A stretch of 64,000 nucleotides of DNA from Sulfuritalea sp. (lineage in GTDB: Bacteria; Pseudomonadota; Gammaproteobacteria; Burkholderiales; Rhodocyclaceae). The position numbers and the translations under genes are program-made. The notes under the pieces were generated by a model. That model was not told where the DNA came from. It worked only from the letters and a program-made list of their open reading frames with translations, and searched no databases. Numbering within the stretch: the first letter of the stretch is position 1; each line of letters begins with the position of its first letter. The stretch covers positions 1 through 64,000 of the forward strand of contig JALNZB010000014.1 in assembly GCA_023229545.1 (NCBI GenBank), written 5' to 3'. Positions 55,827 to 64,000 of this stretch are shown one piece after another.

Positions 55827-58400
55827 TCATACCTGAAGTACGGTGAGGAGGTCCTGTTCGAGCCTGACCAGCGTGGCGGTCTGCGCCAGTTCCTTGCCGC
55901 TGATGAGGAACACGTCTTCGACGCGCTCGCCGAGCGTGGCGATCTTCGCGGTATGCAGGGTGATGCCGTGCTGGCCCAGCACGCGGGCAATGGCATAGAG
56001 GAGTCCGGGCCGGTCGGCGGCATTGACCGACATCAGGTACTGGTTGCCGCGCTCGTCGGCGCGAATATCCACTTCCGGCGTGACCGGAAAGTGGCGCACC
56101 TGCCGCGACAGGCGCCCACTGATCGCCGGGGGCAGCGGTCCCTGCTGGATGAGTTGCTCGACGATGCCGTGTTCGATCAGGCCGATCATGTCGCGATAGA
56201 CCTGGGTCGCGTCGGAGGCGAACACCACGAAGCTGTCCAGGGCATAGCCATGACGCGTGGTGTGAATCTTGGCGTCCACGATGCTATAGCCGAGCCGGGC
56301 AAAGAAGCCGCAGAGGCGGGCAAACAGCAGGGCTTGATCCCGCACGTAAACCATCACCTGCAAGCCTTCGCCCATCGGGTTGAGGCGCGCCTTTACCACC
56401 GGCTGCGCGCTGTCCGGTCGATGGTAGAGCACGCGTGTATGCCAGGCGATTTCATCGGCGGCGTGCCGCATGAAGTAGCCGGTGTCGAGATGGCTCCACA
56501 GCTCGACTTCGACGTCCGGACGCAGGCCGTGACGGCGCAGGATGCTTCGCGCTTCTTCCTGTCGCTCGGCGACACCCGTGAGTTGGAGCACCGCCGTGCC
56601 GCCGAGGACGCTGGCGGTCATGCGGAACAGGTCTTCAAGCAGTTTGCCTTTCCAGGCGTTCCACACTTTCGGGCTGGTGCCGCGAATGTCGGCCACCGTC
56701 AGCAGATAGAGCGCGGTGAGCCGGCGCAGGTCGCCCACCATGCGGGCAAAGGCGAGGATGACCTCGGGATCGGCCAGATCCTGTTTTTGCGCCACGTGCG
56801 ACATGGTCAGGTGCCGCTCGACGAGGAACACCACGAGTTCGGCATCGTCCCCCGTGATGCCGTGGTCGCGGCAAAAGCGTGCGGCGTCCTTCTTGCCAAG
56901 CTGGGAATGGTCGCCGCCGCGACCCTTGGCAATGTCGTGGAACAGGGTGGCGACATAGAGCAGCCAGCGATTCTCGAAGCCGGCCATCAGCCGCGAACAG
57001 AACGGGTACTCGTGGGCAAACTCGGGCTGGGCGAAGCGCCGCATATTGCGCATCACCTGCAGGATGTGCTGGTCGACGGTGTAGACATGGAACAGGTCGT
57101 GCTGCATCTGGCCGACGATGTGACCGAAGGCCGGCAAATAGCGGCCCAGGATGTCGTACTGATTCATGCGCCGCAGCGCGTGGATCAGGTGCGGTTGCTG
57201 GAACAACTGGAGAAACAGCGCGCGGTTTTGCGGGTCGCGACGAAATTCGGTGTCGATGCATCCCTGCGCCCGCCACAAGGCGCGCAAGGTGCGCGGCGTC
57301 ATGCCCTTGAGCTCGGAGCGCTGCATTTGCAGCAGAAAGCATTCGAGAATGGCGCGCGGAAAACGCTGGAAAATGTCTTCCTCGCGCACGTCGAGCTGCT
57401 CGCGCACCACCTGAAAGTATTCGTCGATGATGACTGGCGGCCCCTGCCGCGCCGGCAGCAGGCGGTCGGCCAGCACCTGCATCACCAGCGCATTGAGTTG
57501 CGTGACCAGCTTGGCATTTCGGTAGTAGCGCTGCATCAGCACTTCGGCCGCGCGTTTGGCATGAGTCGGGCCGATGCCCATGGCCAGGGCAAGTTTTTCC
57601 TGATGATCGAACAGCAGCTTGTCTTCGCGACGACCGACGAGGACATGCAGTTCGATGCGCAAGTCGCGCAGCAGCCGGTCAACGCGTTTGAACTGGCTAA
57701 CCTCGGATGCGGTGATCAGGCCCGCCTTTGCCAGTGACGGCCAGTCGTCGCCGATGCCCGCCGCGCGCGCCACCCATTGGATGACCTGCAAATCGCGGCG
57801 ACCGCCGGGGCCTTCCTTGAAGTTGGGTTCGAGGCTGTAGGGCGTGTCGCTGAACTTGGCGTAGCGCTCGGCCTGCTCCAGTTGTTTGGCCTTGAAGAAA
57901 ACCACGGGATGCAGCGCGGCCTTGTAACTCTGCTCGAAATCATCGTAGAGCGTACGCGTTCCGGCCAGATAGCGCGCTTCGAGCATCGCGGTTTCGACCG
58001 TGATGTCGCGATCGGCTTCGTCCAGGCACTGGTTGACGCTGCGCACACTATGGCCGATGTCGAGGCCGATGTCCCACAGCAGGCCGATCAGTTGTTCAAG
58101 TTGCGGCGCCGCGCCTGACTCGCGGGACATGTGTTGTTCATCGGCCACCAGGATCAGCAGATCCACGTCGGAGCCGGGGTAGAGCTCGCCGCGCCCATAG
58201 CCGCCGACGGCCACCAAAGCGCAGTTTTCAGGCATGGCGAGTGCCGTCCAGACTTCCAGCAGTACGCTATCTACCAGCGTTGTGCGACCGCTGAGCAGGG
58301 CAGCACCGTCTTTCCCTTCCCGCCAAGCGGCGGTCAGCGCCTGCTGCCCCGCAGTCAGGCGTTGTCTGGCGCGGGCGGCCAGTCGGCGCGAACCGCTCAT
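55827..58400 (-). CDS. glnD: Bifunctional uridylyltransferase/uridylyl-removing enzyme (PII)
   Basis: 857 residues. Modifies PII signalling proteins with UMP when glutamine is low and removes it when high. In order: nucleotidyltransferase domain with GGYGRGELYPGSDVDLLIL (about 65-84), helical region, HD hydrolase domain with LFHDIAKGRGGDHS, and two C-terminal ACT domains that sense glutamine (VMVYVRDQALLFARLCGFFARLGYSI and MSVNAADRPGLLYAIARVLGQHGI). map lies just upstream on the same strand, the conserved arrangement. Confidence 0.97.
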   Translation of the reverse strand: MSGSRRLAARARQRLTAGQQALTAAWREGKDGAALLSGRTTLVDSVLLEVWTALAMPENCALVAVGGYGRGELYPGSDVDLLILVADEQHMSRESGAAPQLEQLIGLLWDIGLDIGHSVRSVNQCLDEADRDITVETAMLEARYLAGTRTLYDDFEQSYKAALHPVVFFKAKQLEQAERYAKFSDTPYSLEPNFKEGPGGRRDLQVIQWVARAAGIGDDWPSLAKAGLITASEVSQFKRVDRLLRDLRIELHVLVGRREDKLLFDHQEKLALAMGIGPTHAKRAAEVLMQRYYRNAKLVTQLNALVMQVLADRLLPARQGPPVIIDEYFQVVREQLDVREEDIFQRFPRAILECFLLQMQRSELKGMTPRTLRALWRAQGCIDTEFRRDPQNRALFLQLFQQPHLIHALRRMNQYDILGRYLPAFGHIVGQMQHDLFHVYTVDQHILQVMRNMRRFAQPEFAHEYPFCSRLMAGFENRWLLYVATLFHDIAKGRGGDHSQLGKKDAARFCRDHGITGDDAELVVFLVERHLTMSHVAQKQDLADPEVILAFARMVGDLRRLTALYLLTVADIRGTSPKVWNAWKGKLLEDLFRMTASVLGGTAVLQLTGVAERQEEARSILRRHGLRPDVEVELWSHLDTGYFMRHAADEIAWHTRVLYHRPDSAQPVVKARLNPMGEGLQVMVYVRDQALLFARLCGFFARLGYSIVDAKIHTTRHGYALDSFVVFASDATQVYRDMIGLIEHGIVEQLIQQGPLPPAISGRLSRQVRHFPVTPEVDIRADERGNQYLMSVNAADRPGLLYAIARVLGQHGITLHTAKIATLGERVEDVFLISGKELAQTATLVRLEQDLLTVLQV

Positions 58401-58449
58401 GCTGTTGCGCTATGCCGTCGGCGACGTGACGGGAAACGAGTCATCATGC

Positions 58450-59259
58450 TCAGGGATTGATCCGGATGTGAGATGGGCACGGCGGAGTGCCTGCGGAGAT
58501 CGTCATTACCTCGACGCCGGTCTCGGTGACGCGGATGGTGTGCTCCCACTGGGCGGAAAGACTGTGATCCTTGGTGACGATGGTCCAGCCATCCGGCAGT
58601 TCCGAAATCGCCGCCTTGCCGGCGTTGATCATCGGTTCTATGGTGAATACCATGCCCGGCGCCAGTAATGGGCCATCACTGGCCTTGCCATAGTGCAGTA
58701 CCTGCGGCTCTTCGTGAAAATTGCGACCGATGCCATGGCCGCAGAACTCGCGCACCACGGAAAAACCCGCGCTTTCCGCATGTTTCTGGATCGCCGCGCC
58801 GATCGCCCCCAGATGCACTCCGGGGCGCACTTGGGCGATACCCAGCCACATGCATTCGTGGGTTATCGACACCAGCCGCCGGGCGAGAATCGATATCTCG
58901 CCGACGCAGAAGGTGCGGCTGGTATCACCGTGCCAGCCGTCCTTGATGGTGGTGATGTCGAGGTTGACGATGTCGCCTTTTTTCAGCGCACGGTCGTTGG
59001 GAATACCATGGCAGACTTGATGATTGATGGAGGCGCAGATCGACTTGGGGTAGGGCGTGTAGCCCGAAGGCGCATAGTCGAGCGGCGCCGGAATGCAGCC
59101 CTGAACATTGACCATGTAGTCGTGACAGATCCGATCCAGTTCTGCCGTGGTGACGCCCGGTTTGACGAAGGGAGCGATGTAGTCGAGGACTTCACCGGCC
59201 AGGCGGCAGGCGGTCCGCATCTCGGCGATGTCTTGGGCGGTCTTTATGGAAATGGCCAT
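58450..59259 (-). CDS. map: Methionine aminopeptidase, type I
   Basis: Removes the initiator Met from nascent proteins. 269 residues. The five metal ligands are all placed: NLDITTIKDGWHGDTS (two Asp), GHGIGRNFHEEPQVLHYG (His), TIEPMIN (Glu) and AQWEHTIRV (Glu). The start is the first Met of MAISIKTAQDIAEMR. Usually map is divergent from rpsB; here the gene upstream is trxA, so rpsB is elsewhere. glnD follows on the same strand by 49 bp. Confidence 0.97.
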   Translation of the reverse strand: MAISIKTAQDIAEMRTACRLAGEVLDYIAPFVKPGVTTAELDRICHDYMVNVQGCIPAPLDYAPSGYTPYPKSICASINHQVCHGIPNDRALKKGDIVNLDITTIKDGWHGDTSRTFCVGEISILARRLVSITHECMWLGIAQVRPGVHLGAIGAAIQKHAESAGFSVVREFCGHGIGRNFHEEPQVLHYGKASDGPLLAPGMVFTIEPMINAGKAAISELPDGWTIVTKDHSLSAQWEHTIRVTETGVEVMTISAGTPPCPSHIRINP

Positions 59260-59536
59260 GACTGATGGGCAGGATTCGGAATCCGCATTTTACCCGCAGG
59301 CCGCCCGTGGCGGGCGCTGGACGTGGGAGCATGACGCAGACGGGCGCGACGGTCGTCATCCCTTCCATCAGGGCATCCGAATGGATCGCAAAGTCGCGAT
59401 ACACCGGGCCAAGTATTCGCCATGACCGGGATTTTTTGCTAGGATTCGGCCATGCAAGCGGCGACAGTCGCTGCAATTCATAGTGCCGCCAGGCTGCGGA
59501 TGCGGCAATCAGGCAGCAATACTCCCCGAGGAATCC
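59260..59536. other. Divergent intergenic region map/trxA
   Basis: About 275 bp that should hold the promoters of both genes. No gene, repeat or unambiguous -10/-35 pair was recognised. Confidence 0.5.
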
Positions 59537-59863
59537 ATGAGCGAATACATTCACCACGTCACCGACAGCACCTTCAAAGCAGAAGTGCTCGACTCCGCCT
59601 TGCCCACTCTGGTCGACTTCTGGGCCGAGTGGTGTGGCCCATGCAAGATGATTGCGCCGATTCTCGAAGAGGTGGCCAAGGATTATTCCGGCAAGCTGCG
59701 CGTGGCCAAACTGAACATCGACGACAACCCAAAAACTCCCGGCGAATTCGGCATTCGCGGCATTCCGACCCTGCTTTTGTTCAAGGGTGGCAACGTCGAG
59801 GCGCAAAAAGTGGGCGCCCTGTCGAAATCGCAACTCACCGCTTTCATTGACAGCAATCTCTGA
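59537..59863 (+). CDS. trxA: Thioredoxin
   Basis: 108 residues from ATG 59537 with a GAGGAA box. Active site WCGPCK within LVDFWAEWCGPCKMIAPIL, cis-Pro segment IRGIPTLLLFKGG. Reduces protein disulfides in the cytoplasm. trxA upstream of rho is a conserved arrangement in beta- and gammaproteobacteria. Confidence 0.97.
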   Translation: MSEYIHHVTDSTFKAEVLDSALPTLVDFWAEWCGPCKMIAPILEEVAKDYSGKLRVAKLNIDDNPKTPGEFGIRGIPTLLLFKGGNVEAQKVGALSKSQLTAFIDSNL

Positions 59864-60033
59864 TCCCGTTACAGTCCGGCTCGGAGTCTGATTCCGGGCC
59901 GCTACGAGCAAGACAGGCGCCCACTCCTTGGTGGCGCCGATTCGGTTCCCCTCCTGATTGAATTCTTTTCTGAATTCATCCTCTACATCCCTCTGTTCCG
60001 GCGCTTCCGCCGGGATTTCTGCGCAGGTAGTCC

Positions 60034-61293
60034 ATGCACTTATCCGAGCTCAAAGCCCATCATGTCAGCCAACTGCTGGAGATGGCGGCCGCCAACAACA
60101 TCGAAAATGCCAACCGGCTACGCAAGCAGGAACTGATTTATGCCCTGCTGAAGAATGAGGCCAAGAAAGGTGAAACCATCTTCGGCGATGGCGTCCTGGA
60201 AATTCTCCCCGATGGTTTCGGCTTCCTGCGCTCGCCCGAGGCGTCCTACCTCTCCAGCACTGATGACATTTACATCAGTCCAAGCCAGGTGCGCCGCTTC
60301 AATCTGCATGGCGGCGATACCATCGAAGGCGAGATTCGCACACCCAAGGAAGGCGAGCGTTATTTCGCGCTGGTCAAGGTCGACCGCGTCAATGGCGAGA
60401 GCCCGGAAGCGGCGAAACACAAGATTCTGTTCGAGAATCTCACGCCGCTGCATCCGACCAATCACATGCTGCTGGAACGCGACATCCGCGGCGAAGAGAA
60501 CATCACCAGCCGCGTCATCGACATGATCGCGCCAATCGGCAAAGGCACGCGCCGCCTCATCGTATCGCCGCCCAAGGCGGGCAAGACCGTGCTGATGCAG
60601 CACATAGCCCACGCCATTACCACCAATCATCCCGATGTCACGCTGATCGTCCTGCTGATCGACGAGCGCCCCGAGGAAGTTACGGAAATGACCCGCACCG
60701 TCAAGGGCGAAGTGGTTGCTTCGACCTTCGACGAACCGGCCACGCGTCACGTCCAGGTCGCCGAAATGGTCATTGAAAAGGCCAAGCGTCTGGTCGAGCA
60801 CAAGCGCGATGTGGTGATCCTGCTCGATTCCATCACCCGCCTGGCGCGCGCCTACAACACGGTGCAACCGGCTTCGGGCAAAGTGCTCACCGGCGGCGTC
60901 GATGCCAACGCCCTGCAAAAACCCAAGCGCTTCTTCGGCGCGGCACGCAATATCGAGGAAGGCGGCTCGCTGACCATCATCGCCACCGCGCTGATCGAAA
61001 CCGGCTCGCGCATGGACGACGTGATCTACGAGGAATTCAAGGGCACCGGCAACATGGAAATTCACCTTGACCGCAAGATGGCGGAAAAGCGTGTCTATCC
61101 GGCGATCAACGTCAATCGTTCAGGCACTCGCCGTGAAGAACTCCTGTTGGTACCCGCTGTTTTGCAGAAAATGTGGATACTGCGCAAGCTGCTGTACAAC
61201 ATGGACGACATGGAGGCCATGGAATTCCTGCTGGACAAGGTCAAGGCGACCAAGAACAACGCCGAATTCTTCGACGCCATGCGCCAGCGCTGA
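60034..61293 (+). CDS. rho: Transcription termination factor Rho
   Basis: 419 residues, the canonical length. N-terminal helical and cold-shock-like RNA-binding domain (GVLEILPDGFGFLRSPEASYL), then the RecA-like motor with Walker A PPKAGKTVLMQ, Walker B VVILLDSITRLARAYN, Q-loop and R-loop regions (PSGKVLTGGVD). The approximately 170-bp leader between trxA and rho is rich in C and could hold autoregulatory elements; none was identified with confidence. Confidence 0.98.
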   Translation: MHLSELKAHHVSQLLEMAAANNIENANRLRKQELIYALLKNEAKKGETIFGDGVLEILPDGFGFLRSPEASYLSSTDDIYISPSQVRRFNLHGGDTIEGEIRTPKEGERYFALVKVDRVNGESPEAAKHKILFENLTPLHPTNHMLLERDIRGEENITSRVIDMIAPIGKGTRRLIVSPPKAGKTVLMQHIAHAITTNHPDVTLIVLLIDERPEEVTEMTRTVKGEVVASTFDEPATRHVQVAEMVIEKAKRLVEHKRDVVILLDSITRLARAYNTVQPASGKVLTGGVDANALQKPKRFFGAARNIEEGGSLTIIATALIETGSRMDDVIYEEFKGTGNMEIHLDRKMAEKRVYPAINVNRSGTRREELLLVPAVLQKMWILRKLLYNMDDMEAMEFLLDKVKATKNNAEFFDAMRQR

Positions 61294-61361
61294 AGTACGG
61301 CAAGAATCGCGTTCGGCGTAGCATAATCACGGATGTTACCGCCTGATACCGGCCCACTTCC

Positions 61362-61592
61362 ATGGCAACAGAACCGACTTACTGCTACCACTGTCGTACG
61401 CACCATCCACGAAATGAAATGCGCCTGATCGTGACCAAGACCGGCAAGCGCTGGCGCTGCATACGCAGCATCGAAGCCACGCAACAAGGCCCGGAAGCGC
61501 GCGAGGCCTATGGTCGCCAGGTGTCCGAGATCAACAAGGCCGAGTCCAAGAGCCGGGCACAGCGGATGAACAATCTCCTTCAGGAAAAGTAG
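61362..61592 (+). CDS. Small hypothetical protein with Cys pair
   Basis: 76 residues, basic. CYHCRTHHP near the start (Cys8, Cys11) and a third Cys in RWRCIRS suggest a metal-binding knuckle; the rest is a charged helix (EINKAESKSRAQRMNNLLQEK). No family recognised. It lies 68 bp after rho and five bases before yajD, so probably in one transcription unit with the latter. Confidence 0.7.
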   Translation: MATEPTYCYHCRTHHPRNEMRLIVTKTGKRWRCIRSIEATQQGPEAREAYGRQVSEINKAESKSRAQRMNNLLQEK

Positions 61593-61597
61593 GCCGC

Positions 61598-61966
61598 ATG
61601 AAAGCCGCCGCCCCAGGCAAGCTCGACCGCATCGTCGCCGATGCCCGCCGCACGGCGGAAATCCGCGATCAAGGCTATCGCGAGCAGGCACTGAAAATCT
61701 ACCCATGGATATGCGGTCGCTGCGCCCGCGAATTCACGCGCGCCAATCTGCGCGAGCTGACGGTGCACCACCGCGATCACAACCACGACAACAACCCGCC
61801 CAATGGCAGCAACTGGGAGCTGCTGTGCCTTTACTGCCACGACAACGAGCATCAGCGGCAGTTGGAAGCTGGAGGCAGCAGCGCCACAGGAGTCGGCGCT
61901 GGCGGCACGGCGGCGACGCACTCGCCGTTTGCCAATCTCAAGGCGATGCTGGGCAAAGGGGACTAA
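61598..61966 (+). CDS. yajD: YajD-like HNH nuclease family protein
   Basis: 122 residues. The zinc/HNH fold is clear: ICGRCAREF (first Cys pair), LTVHHRDHNHDNNPPNGSNWELLCLYCHDNEHQ (HH, N and second Cys pair). It matches YajD of E. coli, biochemically uncharacterised. The C-terminal GVGAGGTAATHSP is encoded by an exact copy of the dispersed 21-bp motif and would be a flexible tail. Confidence 0.9.
   Translation: MKAAAPGKLDRIVADARRTAEIRDQGYREQALKIYPWICGRCAREFTRANLRELTVHHRDHNHDNNPPNGSNWELLCLYCHDNEHQRQLEAGGSSATGVGAGGTAATHSPFANLKAMLGKGD
61892..61912 (+). repeat. 21-bp dispersed motif, copy 13 (exact), inside yajD
   Basis: Exact, NN = GC, preceded by GGA. Sense orientation, coding the GVGAGGTAA tail. 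Confidence 0.85.
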
Positions 61967-61970
61967 ACCC

Positions 61971-62006
61971 AAAATAAAGGGCTTTCGTCTTTCGACGGAA
62001 ACCCTT
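61971..62006 (-). terminator. Terminator of tRNA-Pro
   Basis: On the minus strand, AAGGGTTTCCGTC and GACGAAAGCCCTT arms with two mismatches and a GAAA loop, followed by TATTTT. Confidence 0.75.
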
Positions 62007-62015
62007 GGTATCACA

Positions 62016-62092
62016 TGGTCGGGGTGAAAGGATTCGAACCTTCGACATCTTGCTCCCAAAGCAAGCGCGCTACCGGGCTGCGCCACACCCCG
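62016..62092 (-). tRNA. tRNA-Pro (TGG anticodon)
   Basis: Read on the minus strand, a 77-nt cloverleaf. Acceptor CGGGGTG/CACCCCG, anticodon stem CTTGC/GCAAG around TTTGGGA (anticodon TGG), T-loop GGTTCGAATCC, CCA encoded. Confidence 0.95.
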
Positions 62093-62167
62093 AACCGGCG
62101 CGATTCTACAGAACCCGGTCTATCGCGGTCAATCGATCATTGCCGGTCCGTGTCAATAAACCTTGAC

Positions 62168-62196
62168 TTGCAGTAGTCCCCGGATTCGTTTATAAA
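62168..62196 (+). promoter_or_regulatory. Putative dksA promoter
   Basis: TTGCAG, a 17-bp spacer, and TATAAA, followed by a GC-rich stretch (GCCGG). About 30 bp before the dksA ATG. Weak -35; only a candidate. Confidence 0.4.
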
Positions 62197-62227
62197 GCCG
62201 GTTCTCCGAAAATACGGACACTCTGCA

Positions 62228-62656
62228 ATGGCTGAAGATCTGCTGCACAAGAAGCAATTCCCGCCCTACCTTCCGAAGAAGGGCGAGGAGTACATGGGCA
62301 AGAAACAACTTGCCCACTTTCGCGCCATCATGGCCTCTCTCAAGGATGAATTGAGCGAGGACATCGAACGCACGGTGCATACCATGCAGGACGAGGCCAC
62401 CGTGTTCGCCGATCCGAATGATCGGGCCAGCCAGGAATCCGACATCGCGCTGGAACTGCGCAACCGCGACCGCGAGCGCAAACTGATCAAGAAGATCGAC
62501 GAGTCGATTGCCCGCATTGAAAGCGGCGACTACGGCTACTGCGATTCCTGCGGCGTCGAGATCGGCCTCAAGCGTCTTGAGGCACGTCCCACGGCCACGC
62601 TGTGCATCGACTGCAAGACCCTGGAAGAGCACCGCGAAAAACAGGTTGGCAAGTAA
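62228..62656 (+). CDS. dksA: RNA polymerase-binding transcription factor DksA
   Basis: 142 residues. Coiled coil (about 30-105) whose tip carries the functional acidic residues in DPNDRASQESD, then the four-Cys zinc finger GYCDSCGVEIG and ATLCIDCK. Binds the RNA polymerase secondary channel and acts with ppGpp, made by RelA encoded at 19501. A strong terminator follows. Confidence 0.97.
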   Translation: MAEDLLHKKQFPPYLPKKGEEYMGKKQLAHFRAIMASLKDELSEDIERTVHTMQDEATVFADPNDRASQESDIALELRNRDRERKLIKKIDESIARIESGDYGYCDSCGVEIGLKRLEARPTATLCIDCKTLEEHREKQVGK

Positions 62657-62685
62657 GCCGCCAGTGGGCGCGCAAGCGCCGACCA

Positions 62686-62717
62686 ACAAAAAAGGACGCC
62701 GCAGCGTCCTTTTTTGT
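62686..62717. terminator. Bidirectional terminator between dksA and pnp
   Basis: ACAAAAAAGGACGC and GCGTCCTTTTTTGT, a perfect stem with flanking A and T runs; should end transcripts from both sides. Confidence 0.92.
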
Positions 62718-62734
62718 TGCCTGCGGCAGAGACC

Positions 62735-64000
62735 TTATTGTTGCGCCGCCGGAGCGGGCGCCGCTGTTTCGACGGCGATGGCCTTCATCGACAAGCGCAC
62801 GCGGCCCTTGTCGTCGGTCTCGATGACCTTGACCTTCACTACCTGGCCTTCCTTGAGGTAATCGGCGACGGCATTTACCCGCTCGGTGGCGATCTGCGAA
62901 ATATGCAGCAGGCCATCCTTGCCCGGCAGCAGGCTGACGATGGCGCCGAAATCGAGCAGGCGCAGCACCGTGCCTTCGTAGATGCGACCCACTTCCACCT
63001 CGGCGGTGATGTCCTCGATACGCTTCTTGGCCACTTGTGCGGCATCGGCATTCACCGAAGAGATAGTGATCGAGCCGTCGTCTTCGATATCAATCACGCA
63101 GCCGGTTTCTTCGGTCAGTGCGCGGATCACGGCGCCCCCCTTGCCGATCACGTCGCGAATCTTTTCCGGGTTGATCTTGATGTGGATCATGCGCGGTGCG
63201 AAGGTGGACACTTCCTCGCGATGGCCCGTCATGGAGCCCTTCATTATTTCCAGGATATGCAGACGCGCTTCCTTGGCCTGGGCCAGCGCCACCTGCATGA
63301 TTTCCTTGGTGATGCCCTGAATCTTGATGTCCATCTGCAAGGCGGTGATGCCTTCTTCGGTACCCGCCACCTTGAAGTCCATGTCGCCCAGATGATCCTC
63401 GTCGCCCAGAATGTCGGTCAGCACCGCAAAGCGGGGACCGTCCTTGATCAGGCCCATGGCGATGCCCGCCACGTGCGCCTTGAGCGGCACGCCGGCATCC
63501 ATCAGGGCCAGAGAACCGCCGCAGACGGAGGCCATTGAAGACGAGCCGTTGGACTCGGTGATTTCCGACACGACACGCATCGAGTAACCGAAATCCTCGG
63601 GCGACGGCAGCACGGCAAGCAGCGCACGCTTGGCCAGGCGACCATGGCCGATTTCGCGACGTTTCGGCGTGCCGACGCGGCCTGTTTCGCCGGTGGCGTA
63701 GGGAGGCATGTTGTAGTGAAGCATGAAGCGATCACGATACTCGCCTTGCAGCGCGTCGATGATCTGCTCGTCGCGGCCGGTCCCCAGCGTGGCGACCACC
63801 ATCGCCTGCGTCTCGCCGCGAGTGAACAGCGCCGAACCGTGAGTGCGGGGCAGGACGCCGTTGCGGATGACAATCGGGCGCACGGTGCGCGTATCGCGGC
63901 CATCGATGCGCGGTTCGCCGTTGAGAATCTGGCTGCGGACAATCTTCGCTTCCAGATCGAACACGGTATTGCCGACGAGGTTCGCATCCGGCGCGTTTTC
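62735..64000 (-). CDS. pnp: Polynucleotide phosphorylase (C-terminal part, cut by window edge)
   Basis: Exoribonuclease degrading RNA with phosphate. The frame is open to the window edge, so the N-terminus is missing; 421 codons are present. Seen here are the second RNase PH-like domain (GVLPRTHGSALFTRGETQAM, DILGDEDHLGDMDFKVAGT), a KH domain with GKGGAVIRAL, and an S1 domain (VGRIYEGTVLRLLDFGAIVSLLPGKDGLLHISQI). C-terminal Ala/Pro tail. Convergent with dksA. Confidence 0.95.
   Translation of the reverse strand, partial: ENAPDANLVGNTVFDLEAKIVRSQILNGEPRIDGRDTRTVRPIVIRNGVLPRTHGSALFTRGETQAMVVATLGTGRDEQIIDALQGEYRDRFMLHYNMPPYATGETGRVGTPKRREIGHGRLAKRALLAVLPSPEDFGYSMRVVSEITESNGSSSMASVCGGSLALMDAGVPLKAHVAGIAMGLIKDGPRFAVLTDILGDEDHLGDMDFKVAGTEEGITALQMDIKIQGITKEIMQVALAQAKEARLHILEIMKGSMTGHREEVSTFAPRMIHIKINPEKIRDVIGKGGAVIRALTEETGCVIDIEDDGSITISSVNADAAQVAKKRIEDITAEVEVGRIYEGTVLRLLDFGAIVSLLPGKDGLLHISQIATERVNAVADYLKEGQVVKVKVIETDDKGRVRLSMKAIAVETAAPAPAAQQ

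Noticed and set aside
62163..62196. TTGACT with TATAAA as the dksA promoter
   Set aside because: The spacer would be 22 bp, too long for a sigma-70 promoter; the weaker TTGCAG at 17 bp was kept as the candidate instead.
1..64000. CRISPR array, rRNA genes, intact transposase or integrase genes
   Set aside because: No regularly spaced repeats, no rRNA sequence and no recognisable DDE, tyrosine or serine recombinase was found.

Overview
The window is chromosomal DNA, about 60-63 % G+C by eye, from a Gram-negative bacterium. The gene set and gene order point to a betaproteobacterium, most likely in or near Rhodocyclales/Nitrosomonadales: pyrG-kdsA-eno-ftsB, prfB and lysS together, map-glnD, murI next to a class I fumarase, an RelA of the EXDD type, and an acs gene near an SLC5-type sensor kinase cluster. 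This placement is inferred from gene content; no phylogeny was run. Most of the window is housekeeping: translation (gltX, lysS, prfB, three tRNA genes, map, mnmD), transcription (rho, dksA), RNA metabolism (pnp, DEAD-box helicase), central metabolism (eno, fumarase, acs), envelope synthesis (kdsA, murI, ftsB), nitrogen and stringent control (glnD, relA) and recombination (rmuC and an AddAB-like pair).

Layout. 0.2-3.2 kb: secreted adhesin-E-like protein, tRNA-Val, gltX, mnmD. 3.2-8.6 kb: lysS and prfB, separated by about 2.7 kb of accessory DNA holding a PIN toxin/antitoxin pair, a DUF5677-like protein and an integron-type gene cassette with a recognisable attC site. 8.7-13.8 kb: sapC-like gene and the pyrG-kdsA-eno-ftsB run. 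13.8-25.1 kb: carbonic anhydrase-like protein, DEAD-box helicase, thioredoxin-like protein, rRNA methyltransferase, tRNA-His, mtfA, cNMP-binding protein, relA, murI, fumarase, yqhA. 25.4-38.3 kb: acs, then an accessory insert (brnTA and a STAS/GHKL/STAS-like protein), then a signalling cluster (small membrane protein, SLC5 transporter-histidine kinase fusion, receiver-only response regulator, membrane sensor fused to a DnaQ-type exonuclease, two paralogous DUF294 proteins). 38.3-43.1 kb: FeoB-like transporter, nitroreductase, Hsp15, rmuC and a 38-residue membrane peptide. 43.2-47.2 kb: a defence-type island (ORF6N protein, wreck of a DNA methyltransferase gene, AAA ATPase plus TOPRIM-like partner, RhuM). 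47.3-64 kb: AddB/AddA-like genes, DHH phosphoesterase, secreted hydrolase, cNMP protein, glnD, map, trxA, rho, yajD, tRNA-Pro, dksA, pnp (cut by the window edge).

The most striking thing is a dispersed, directional 21-bp motif, GTCGGCGCTGGCG-NN-ACGGCG, usually preceded by purine-rich AAA/AGA/GGA. It occurs at least 13 times with no more than one mismatch (six of them exact at all 19 fixed positions), on both strands, between genes and inside genes, roughly once per 4-5 kb. It is not palindromic, is not tied to one gene family and explains none of the usual feature types. Its density and behaviour resemble DNA uptake sequences or a chromosome-wide protein-binding motif. Second in interest are the attC-bearing cassette inside the prfB-lysS unit, the ATPase/TOPRIM pair beside a decayed methyltransferase, and perfect 10-12 bp hairpins inside the ORF6N and rhuM genes.
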